From the NCBI GenBank assembly GCA_030539275.1, contig JAUNSK010000023.1:1-62325 (forward strand): a stretch of 62,325 nucleotides of DNA. Reading direction: 5' to 3'. Both the position numbers and the translations under genes were made by a program. Below, in pieces: positions 52,401-58,664 of this stretch. Each line of letters opens with the position of its first letter. Position 1 is the stretch's first letter. This DNA is from Oscillospiraceae bacterium (GTDB taxonomy: Bacteria; Bacillota; Clostridia; Oscillospirales; Ruminococcaceae). The notes beneath the pieces were generated by a model. It saw nothing but the letters and a program-made list of their open reading frames with translations, made no database searches and was not told where the DNA came from.

Positions 52401-52722
52401 AGGGAAAACTCCACTCAAAGGCAATGTTAATGTCTCTGACGGATATATGACACTGAATTTCAGATCTGATTCAAAAGCCATTAATGTAAGCTATATTATA
52501 ATCCGAGTTTTACAGACTGATCCTTATGAGCTTACTGAGATCAGAGGTGACGTAAATCTTGATCATACCGTCAGCGTTTCTGACGCTGCAATGCTCCAGA
52601 GATATCTTCTTGGCAAAACAGACCTGACACAGGAGCAGATACAGACAGCAGATATGAACTATGACAATAAAATAAATATTATTGATTTTATTCTGCTTAA
52701 GAAAACTCTTCTGGCAGTATAG
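49465..52722 (+). CDS. Cellulosomal GH127-type beta-L-arabinofuranosidase with dockerin
   Basis: 1085 aa from ATG 49465 (AAGGAGG just upstream; an ORF extension to 49429 precedes that site). Signal sequence with LLSSAC, a weak lipobox. The GH127 (DUF1680) domain covers about 45-650: WENSLIGGHCVGHYLSALA, HKLIAGLNDVYDLTG, ITGGNSEWEHFG, then the zinc-cysteine site: E367-T-C369 in NCNCETCNSYNM and C436-C437 in FWCCTGSGMENF, as in HypBA1. Two beta-rich domains follow (about 690-830, DUF6805-like; about 835-1005, a malectin/CBM-like fold). The dockerin (DVNLDHTVSVSD, DMNYDNKINIID) lacks the LGP tail of the other three. Removes terminal arabinofuranose from plant polymers or glycoproteins. Confidence 0.9.
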   Translation: MRKMIISRLLSGVICSAMLLSSACVNDYSNISILSAQTAADKIQPFSLGDVTMLDPYCTNAFSLELSYLLKFDTNKLLAGFRDNAGLNTYGATRYDGWENSLIGGHCVGHYLSALAQAYCNPSLTDSQRKEVLSKISTLVDNMKICQQNSKGKPGFLWAAKKADASNVEAEFDNIENGKTNIITEAWVPWYTMHKLIAGLNDVYDLTGYSPAKDVASSLGDWVYNRCSRWSSSTHSRVLGVEYGGMNDCLYELYNITSKETHAVAAHYFDETALHERVLAGGSNVLNNQHANTTIPKFLGALKRYTILDGKTIEGQKVDASRYLQYAEAFWDMVTTHHTYITGGNSEWEHFGLDDVLDKERTNCNCETCNSYNMLKLSRELFEITGDSKYMDYYETTYYNSILSSQNPQTGMTTYFQPMATGYFKVYSSPFNNFWCCTGSGMENFTKLGDTIYMKKDNTLYVNLYQSSVLDWQEQNVKIKQDSSIPDGDTSSFTVEGDAQLDLRFRIPSWIAGNMIITLNGQRYSYKTVNGYAQVQESFKNGDVIRLTIPEEVQACSLPDSQDVYGFRYGPVVLSAQLGSENMKQGTTGMNVSIPADQIVSTQKINIKDQKTSVSSFMSNINDYLVRDTDKLQFSLTGTDVPLTFTPHYRQYEQRYGIYWYFYSQGAANEEAPRAKTTVTDTVQPGYGQYENDDLHAMDETGSVSVTSDSTYRYATGGGYFSYRMAVDETAPLTILQMTLRKSDNGKTIRICIGDTILYRKTLDYSGNDDTYSVKIIIPSDIISEYIKTVEANSQTYDVVDVRFSSDNSDESAKICDFIYMTAVKPVYSYDAQTAYFVDCGDHNTTTATGSDKFGFYNSHTEQLYGEDPVTGAYWGLIDSSEDQYGGSSKSKALYTANTWPDEYNTADGQDKSKSFRYTKNQYENDISRHIDYGFTLPNGTYSVEIGFCDPWSCSGSPSVYADYDTANQQLIADKYDAAGKTPLKGNVNVSDGYMTLNFRSDSKAINVSYIIIRVLQTDPYELTEIRGDVNLDHTVSVSDAAMLQRYLLGKTDLTQEQIQTADMNYDNKINIIDFILLKKTLLAV

Positions 52723-52745
52723 CCTTCATTAAAGATAACTAATAC

Positions 52746-52782
52746 ACAAAAAGCACTTCGTTTTTTACGGAGTGCTTTTTGT
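52746..52782 (+). terminator. Terminator after the GH127 gene
   Basis: 15-bp stem with one G-T pair (52746-52760 with 52768-52782), 7-nt loop, T-run at 52776-52780. Confidence 0.82.
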
Positions 52783-52838
52783 ATCTGTACAGATATTCTT
52801 CTTGTCCGGGACTGCAAAAGGTTACAATAAATTATTTT

Positions 52839-53513
52839 TTATGTTTCATCTGTTATCTTTTCAGATAATATAAAATGATTTTTATCAACACTCAGATAAC
52901 CGTCTGAATGCATTTTTGACAGTTCCTTAGACAATGCACTGCGGTCAACATTCAGATAGTCTGCCAGCTGCTGTCGGTTGAAAGGAATATACAGATCATA
53001 TTTTCCCTGAAGCTTGACCTGATATGACAGATAAGAAAGCAGTCTTGCCCTTATAGACTTAGGAGCAGTATGAAAACTGTGACGTGCCAGGTTAAGATTT
53101 TTCTGAGACGATATAGTTAAAAGATTGCTGATAAGCTTATTGTGATGTTCACATGCATTTGAACATATGTGAAGAATTTTACCGATATCAAGCATAAGAA
53201 TAACTGAATCCTCAGAGGCTGTTACATTTACAAGCATTGGTTCACAAGGGACGCACGCATAGCTTTCTGCAAAGATCTGACCGGGTCCTATATGATCAAG
53301 TATTGTTTTGTTGCCCCATAGATCATCGTTTTCTATTGATACTGCACCTGACATGACCAGCCCGAATTCATGTACGATATCTCCGGCGCGAAATATCATA
53401 CTCCCTTTAGGGTATTTACTGCACTTTGCATTAAGACATTTTAGTACTGACTCTATTTCGTCATGATCTGTTCCACGAAACAGCGAAGTTCCTGCTAAAA
53501 AATTATAGTCCAT
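52839..53513 (-). CDS. Crp/Fnr family transcriptional regulator (HcpR-like candidate)
   Basis: 224 aa: cyclic-nucleotide-binding-type beta roll (about 10-130; GSMIFRAGDIVHEFGLVMSG) and a C-terminal winged helix (about 150-220) with recognition helix RQQLADYLNVDRSALSKELS. The Arg/Ser phosphate-binding cassette of cAMP-Crp is absent, and the cysteines do not form the FNR N-terminal cluster, so the effector may be NO, haem or redox (inference). It is divergent from hcp with 104 nt between start codons, and an inverted repeat lies between them; Crp/Fnr proteins next to hcp usually regulate it. AAGGAGG precedes the ATG. Confidence 0.85.
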   Translation of the reverse strand: MDYNFLAGTSLFRGTDHDEIESVLKCLNAKCSKYPKGSMIFRAGDIVHEFGLVMSGAVSIENDDLWGNKTILDHIGPGQIFAESYACVPCEPMLVNVTASEDSVILMLDIGKILHICSNACEHHNKLISNLLTISSQKNLNLARHSFHTAPKSIRARLLSYLSYQVKLQGKYDLYIPFNRQQLADYLNVDRSALSKELSKMHSDGYLSVDKNHFILSEKITDET

Positions 53514-53535
53514 AAAACGACCTCCTTGTGGTTAT

Positions 53536-53553
53536 AACAACATACTTGTTGTT
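53536..53553. promoter_or_regulatory. Operator-like palindrome between crp/fnr-type gene and hcp
   Basis: AACAAC-N6-GTTGTT, perfect 6-bp arms, total 18 bp; the N6 spacing fits Crp/Fnr dimers. An hcp -10 TATAAT lies at 53564-53569 without a good -35, which suits activation from this site. Confidence 0.55.
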
Positions 53554-53617
53554 TTAATTTTATTATAATAAGAACACAAAGTCAACAAGCTAATAATTTT
53601 TTTTGGAGGAATTATTT

Positions 53618-55255
53618 ATGGATAATAAAATGTTCTGTTATCAGTGTCAGGAAACTGCAGGATGCAAAGGCTGCACACAGGCAGGTGTATGCGGAAAATC
53701 ACCAGAAGTTGCAGGGATGCAGGATCTGCTTGTATATATTACAAAAGGCATCTGCGCGGTTACCACAAAACTTCGCGAACAAGGAAGAGAGATTTCAGCT
53801 AAGATAAATCATCTTATAACTCTCAATCTATTCTCAACTATAACAAATGCAAACTTTGACAAAGCGGTTTTTGTTGATCGTATAAAAGAAACACTTATAA
53901 GAAAACAGGAACTTCTGAGTGAGTTACAGGATAAAGAAAATCTTCCGGAGGCAGCATTATGGAATGACAGTGAAAATATGTTTGCACAAAAAGCTTTATC
54001 TGTCGGTGTCCTTTCAACAGAAAATGAAGATATCAGAAGTCTGCGTGAACTTATAACATATGGTCTCAAGGGACTTTCAGCTTACAGCAAGCATGCGAAT
54101 GTCCTGCTTGCCGATGACGATGAAACAGATGCATTTTTACAGCGTGCACTGGCAGCTACTCTTGATGATACCCTTACAGCAAATGAACTGACAGCTCTTG
54201 TGCTTGAAACAGGAAAATACGGTGTCAACGGCATGGCACTGCTTGATAAGGCTAACACTCAGGCATATGGCAATCCTGAGATCACAAGTGTAAACATCGG
54301 AGCCGGAAGCCGCCCAGGTATACTTGTATCCGGCCACGATCTGCGTGATCTGGAAATGCTCCTTAAACAAACTGAAGGATCTGGTGTAGATGTCTATACA
54401 CATTCTGAAATGCTTCCTGCACACTACTATCCTGCATTTAAAAAATATACACACTTCTATGGAAACTACGGAAACGCATGGTGGAAACAGAAAGAAGAAT
54501 TTGAATCATTCGGCGGACCTGTTCTTATGACAACAAACTGTATTGTCCCTCCTAAGGACAGCTATAAAGACCGTTTGTATACTACCGGTGCTGCAGGATA
54601 TCCGGGATGTAAACATATTCCGGGTGAGATCGGTGAGGAGAAAGATTTTTCCGTAATAATCGAACATGCTAAAAAATGTGCACCTCCTGCCCAGATAGAG
54701 ACAGGCGAAATAATCGGTGGATTTGCACATAACCAGGTGCTTGCACTTGCAGATAAGATCGTTGATGCTGTTAAAACAGGAGCCATAAAGAAATTTGTAG
54801 TAATGGCTGGCTGTGACGGCAGAGCAAAGAGCAGAAACTATTATACTGATTTTGCAAAGGCACTCCCACAGGATACAGTTATTTTAACCGCAGGATGTGC
54901 CAAATATAAGTATAATAAGCTCGCACTCGGTGATATCGGAGGGATACCGCGTGTCCTTGATGCCGGTCAGTGCAATGATTCATATTCCCTGGCTGTAATA
55001 GCAATGAAGCTGCAGGAGGTATTCGGTTTTGAGGATATCAATGAACTTCCTATCATCTACAATATAGCCTGGTATGAACAGAAGGCTGTTATAGTTCTGC
55101 TCGCCCTGCTTTATCTCGGTGTTAAGAATATTCATCTCGGTCCTACTCTCCCGGCATTTTTAAGTCCGAATGTTGCAAAGGTGCTCATCGATAACTTCGG
55201 TATTGCAGGTATCGGTACTGTTGAGGATGATATGAAGATATTCTTCTCAGAGTAA
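53618..55255 (+). CDS. hcp: Hydroxylamine reductase / hybrid cluster protein
   Basis: Fe-S enzyme of nitrosative and oxidative stress defence (hydroxylamine or NO reduction). 545 aa from ATG 53618 (GGAGGA at 53605-53610; an in-frame TTG at 53603 overlaps that site). N-terminal cysteines [15 protein letters not shown] bind the 4Fe-4S cluster; hybrid-cluster ligands lie in [27 protein letters not shown] and [11 protein letters not shown], and EQKAV near the end. All ligands appear intact. It is controlled, by position, by the divergent Crp/Fnr gene. A bidirectional terminator follows. Confidence 0.95.
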   Translation: MDNKMFCYQCQETAGCKGCTQAGVCGKSPEVAGMQDLLVYITKGICAVTTKLREQGREISAKINHLITLNLFSTITNANFDKAVFVDRIKETLIRKQELLSELQDKENLPEAALWNDSENMFAQKALSVGVLSTENEDIRSLRELITYGLKGLSAYSKHANVLLADDDETDAFLQRALAATLDDTLTANELTALVLETGKYGVNGMALLDKANTQAYGNPEITSVNIGAGSRPGILVSGHDLRDLEMLLKQTEGSGVDVYTHSEMLPAHYYPAFKKYTHFYGNYGNAWWKQKEEFESFGGPVLMTTNCIVPPKDSYKDRLYTTGAAGYPGCKHIPGEIGEEKDFSVIIEHAKKCAPPAQIETGEIIGGFAHNQVLALADKIVDAVKTGAIKKFVVMAGCDGRAKSRNYYTDFAKALPQDTVILTAGCAKYKYNKLALGDIGGIPRVLDAGQCNDSYSLAVIAMKLQEVFGFEDINELPIIYNIAWYEQKAVIVLLALLYLGVKNIHLGPTLPAFLSPNVAKVLIDNFGIAGIGTVEDDMKIFFSE

Positions 55256-55284
55256 TAAATATCCGAATATTTAAGGATAAGCAT

Positions 55285-55323
55285 AAACAGCGTCTGTTAC
55301 TTTTTATTTAACAGACGCTGTTT
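55285..55323. terminator. Bidirectional terminator between hcp and the first adenylation-carrier-reductase gene
   Basis: Perfect 15-bp stem (55285-55299 with 55309-55323), 9-nt loop; an outer ATAAG/CTTAT pairing extends it after a bulge. Confidence 0.88.
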
Positions 55324-55383
55324 CTTATTCTTGACGATTAACATTGATGAACTATAGTTATGTTTTCAATAATTAAATCAGAA

Positions 55384-58302
55384 TTATGACAAAGGAAGCA
55401 GTGAAAGATATTTTGGTGAAATATCTGACCATCTGAACTTCATTTTGCTGAGCTGATTTATTGTAAAATCATTTTTTAATACTATAGGATCAGATTTTTC
55501 TGCTATTTTTATATAGAAAGCAAGTACACGAATATCCTTGTCAGCCAGCGAATTTTCCAGTTTCTTTTTCCAGGCAGTAAGCGATATTATTTTAAGCTTC
55601 TTTCCATACATATCGACCAGCTTTTGTGTTGTAACTGTATTCGGGTTATATAGATGATATATCGCATTTATCTTATCCTTTAACGCAAGCAGGGTAAATG
55701 CTTTTGCACACTCATCTACAGGTGTAAGTTCAATCGGATATGTATCTACCGCATCATTGAAACAACCCATTTTCATGATAGCGCATATTCTTCTTACAAA
55801 ACCATTATCCGCTGCATTTTTCTGAAAACGACCATCTGATCTTCGCCATGTCAGGTTTCCTATCCTGTATATATTAGCCTTGAGTCCGTTTTTACGCGCT
55901 AAGAGAACAGCTTCCTCTGCATGATACTTGCTGTGAATATAAACATTATCATAAAAATGCTGTCCGATATTCAGAACATTTTCATCAAACACACAGTCGT
56001 GATTGCTTTGGGCAACGGTGGCCATTCCACTTACATAAGCAGTAGATGCATAGTGAAGAACAGCATCTGACTTCATACAAAGCTCAATAATATTCTTTGT
56101 ACCGGTTACATTTGTAAGCTTGATATTTTCATAATTTCCTACATGCTGGACATTAGCTGCAATGTGAAACACTGTGTCAACATGTCTTGTCAGATGTGCG
56201 TACTCTTCTTCTGTCAATCCCAGAAGAGGTTTTTCAATATTTCCGATTATCAGCTTTACATTTGAAAGATCAATAGAATCTCCGAAATAATATCTCTGTA
56301 TCTCCTCAAACTTTTGCCGGCTGCGTACAAGACATGCAATTCGCTTACCTGTAACAGTCAGTTCTTTAAGAATATGTGCCCCGAGAAATCCGGTTGATCC
56401 GGTAAGGAGAATATAATTTGTTTCAAGATCATTATCTTCAATAATACTTGATGCTATTATTGAATTTACATCCGGTCTTACAGTATCTGATGCAGATGCT
56501 GCTTGTATTTTGCGTGCCAGATCACAAATTACAGGATTTTCGTAAATAGTCTGAGGCTGAATTTCCAGTGCAGATGCAACAGTAACTGCACTGAGGCTGT
56601 CGCCTCCAAGTGCAAAGAAATTATCCGTTACACTTACTTGTGAAATGTCCATGATCTGAGAAATAACTTTACAGATCCTCTTTTCCGTTTCGGTGGAAGG
56701 TTCTGCAAAAACCTTGTCTGATGTCAGATCACACAGGTTATGACGAATAATTTTTCCAGCTGCTGTCTTTTTAAATTCCTGAGTTCTGAAAATAATATCT
56801 GTTACCTGCATGTACGGCGGTATTTTGGCATTATATGAGTTTATCGCATCAGTTATCGACTTGATATTACTTTCATTATGTGTATACGGACAAACTACTG
56901 CTGTGATCTGATTGTTATGTTCGATGACCACAACTTCCTTTACACCCTCTATCTGACTGAACCTGCTTTCATATTCCTCAGGATAGATGTTCTTTCCATT
57001 CGGCAGTATTATTATATTTTTGTTCCTTCCGTTCAAAAATATATTACCATCTTTTAATTCCCCTATATCTCCTGTTTTAAGCCAGCCATCACAGTCGAAT
57101 GCTTCTCTTGTAGCGTCCGGATTATGGTAATAACCAAGCATTACATTAGGACCTTTGACCATGATTTCTCCTGCCTGTGAGATTTTTACCTGTACATTTT
57201 GCAAAGGAATTCCGCAGCCGGGCTGATTTCCATTTACAAAAGTCTGCGTGGATATAGTCCCGGCTGTTTCTGTCATTCCATAACCCTCCCACAATGTAAT
57301 TCCAAGAAGATTAAAAAGACGTTTATACTTTAAAGATACAGTCGCTCCCCCGATAATTACAAAACTGAATTCAGATCCCAGACTGTTTCGTATAGAGCAG
57401 ATCAACTGATTGTCTTTAACCTGTTCATAAGTAAGATCGCTGGCCAGCAGAGAATCCAGCTGTCCGGTCATTCCGGCCTGACTGATATTATATCTGATTG
57501 TTTTATATAATGCCTCTGCAATTGCCGGTACAGCGCACATGCCATCAATATTATATTTTTTTAGTTGGGTTACAAAGTTTTTCATATCACTGTTTATATA
57601 GATTGTCATATTCATCATCAGATAAATTGTAATATAGGTGAATTCAAGAACATGATGATATGGAAGAACACTCAATGCACTACCCAGATCAAATTTCTCC
57701 TTCATGTTATGTTTACGTTGCATATATGCATTAATACCGGAAATAAAATTTGTCTGAGAAAGCATTATCCCTTTACTCATTCCTGTAGTTCCTGAGGTAT
57801 AAATAATTGTATTAAGATCATCAGGATTAACCTTTACCTGGTTTATTGTGCTACAGCTGTATTTATCTGAGAAATCGTTTTCAATTATAAAAATCTCTTT
57901 TACTTTTTTACAATTTTCTTTAATTGTCCGGGAAATTTCCCGCATTGAACCGGCTAAAAACAGTATTGTTGAATCACTCATATTGAGTATATCACATATA
58001 CCTTCTGCCGGAAGTTTTCTGTCGATCGGAACGATCACATTGTCAGAACATGATACTCCGAAGTATGTAACGAGCCATTCATAACTGTTAGGTGATACAA
58101 GGGCTATATGCTTTCTTCTATATCCCCGGCCTGAACACCATGAAGAAAATTTCTCGACGCTGTCACAGAATTCCTTATAGCTTATACAAACTTCTCTGCC
58201 GTCTCTGTTAAAACAAAATGCATTTTTCTCATTTTTTCTTTTGCGTATTACAGAAAACATCTGTTGAAAAGATTCGATCGTGTCATTTACTAAGTTGTCC
58301 AT
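55384..58302 (-). CDS. Adenylation - carrier - thioester reductase protein, copy 1 (carboxylic acid reductase-like)
   Basis: 972 aa. Domain 1 (about 15-525): ANL adenylation of the fatty-acyl ligase type, with YTSGTTGMSKG (T169), GYGMTETAG, WLKTGDIGELKDG, LPNGKNIYPEEYE and the catalytic Lys in KTAAGKII. Domain 2 (about 530-605): phosphopantetheine carrier with DNFFALGGDSLSAV (S569). Domain 3 (about 628-960): NAD(P)H thioester reductase with LTGSTGFLGAHIL and Y-x3-K in YIHSKYHAEE. It would activate a carboxylic acid, hold it as thioester and release aldehyde or alcohol. There is no condensation domain, so a dipeptide aldehyde is unlikely without partners. The substrate and phosphopantetheinyl transferase are not evident. 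AAGGAG precedes the ATG. Confidence 0.88.
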   Translation of the reverse strand: MDNLVNDTIESFQQMFSVIRKRKNEKNAFCFNRDGREVCISYKEFCDSVEKFSSWCSGRGYRRKHIALVSPNSYEWLVTYFGVSCSDNVIVPIDRKLPAEGICDILNMSDSTILFLAGSMREISRTIKENCKKVKEIFIIENDFSDKYSCSTINQVKVNPDDLNTIIYTSGTTGMSKGIMLSQTNFISGINAYMQRKHNMKEKFDLGSALSVLPYHHVLEFTYITIYLMMNMTIYINSDMKNFVTQLKKYNIDGMCAVPAIAEALYKTIRYNISQAGMTGQLDSLLASDLTYEQVKDNQLICSIRNSLGSEFSFVIIGGATVSLKYKRLFNLLGITLWEGYGMTETAGTISTQTFVNGNQPGCGIPLQNVQVKISQAGEIMVKGPNVMLGYYHNPDATREAFDCDGWLKTGDIGELKDGNIFLNGRNKNIIILPNGKNIYPEEYESRFSQIEGVKEVVVIEHNNQITAVVCPYTHNESNIKSITDAINSYNAKIPPYMQVTDIIFRTQEFKKTAAGKIIRHNLCDLTSDKVFAEPSTETEKRICKVISQIMDISQVSVTDNFFALGGDSLSAVTVASALEIQPQTIYENPVICDLARKIQAASASDTVRPDVNSIIASSIIEDNDLETNYILLTGSTGFLGAHILKELTVTGKRIACLVRSRQKFEEIQRYYFGDSIDLSNVKLIIGNIEKPLLGLTEEEYAHLTRHVDTVFHIAANVQHVGNYENIKLTNVTGTKNIIELCMKSDAVLHYASTAYVSGMATVAQSNHDCVFDENVLNIGQHFYDNVYIHSKYHAEEAVLLARKNGLKANIYRIGNLTWRRSDGRFQKNAADNGFVRRICAIMKMGCFNDAVDTYPIELTPVDECAKAFTLLALKDKINAIYHLYNPNTVTTQKLVDMYGKKLKIISLTAWKKKLENSLADKDIRVLAFYIKIAEKSDPIVLKNDFTINQLSKMKFRWSDISPKYLSLLPLS
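55912..56418. repeat. 507-bp block identical to 59199-59705 (copy 1)
   Basis: By direct comparison I find no difference between this block and 59199-59705 (offset 3287). It encodes residues 629-797, the N-terminal half of the reductase domain. The flanks diverge at once on both sides, so the tract looks like gene conversion rather than a fresh duplication. Confidence 0.9.
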
Positions 58303-58437
58303 AAGTTTGCTCCTTATCTTCTTTTTTATTTATATTACTAAAACAAGATATCTTTATAAAGCTCAAAGGTACGTAATAAAAAGCACTTTGACTTACATAT
58401 ACAGATATTTATCATGTTTTAGAATATCTATGTTTAT

Positions 58438-58466
58438 ATTTTAACACACAAAAAATTATTGGTCAA
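58438..58466 (-). promoter_or_regulatory. Promoter of copy 1; 362-nt intergenic region
   Basis: Minus strand: TTGACC (58461-58466), 17-nt spacer, TAAAAT (58438-58443). The upstream stretch ATTGGTCAAGAAAAA is shared with the promoter of copy 2, at the same distance from the start codon. The region 58303-58664 holds this promoter and the terminator of copy 2; I see no small gene in it. Confidence 0.65.
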
Positions 58467-58617
58467 GAAAAAATGTATAATAAATCAGCATGCAGGGGGG
58501 TAATAAAAAGTTATCTGATGCAATTAAATTACATTATCTGGTTTATTGTTCATATGAGCACTGTGCTGTTTATTATTTTAAGAAATGTATATCCGGGTCT
58601 TAAATTTGTATAACTTT

Positions 58618-58659
58618 AAAAATAAAGCAGCCTGTATAATACACAGACTGCTTTATTTT
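58618..58659 (-). terminator. Terminator after copy 2
   Basis: 11-12-bp outer stem (58619-58630 with 58648-58659), 4-bp inner stem after one mismatch; T-rich minus-strand tail. It separates the two copies into independent units. Confidence 0.75.
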
Positions 58660-58664
58660 ATTAA

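Noticed and set aside
54137-54786. Overlapping minus-strand ORFs inside hcp
   Set aside because: Shadows of a well-conserved gene, without ribosome binding sites or recognisable protein features.
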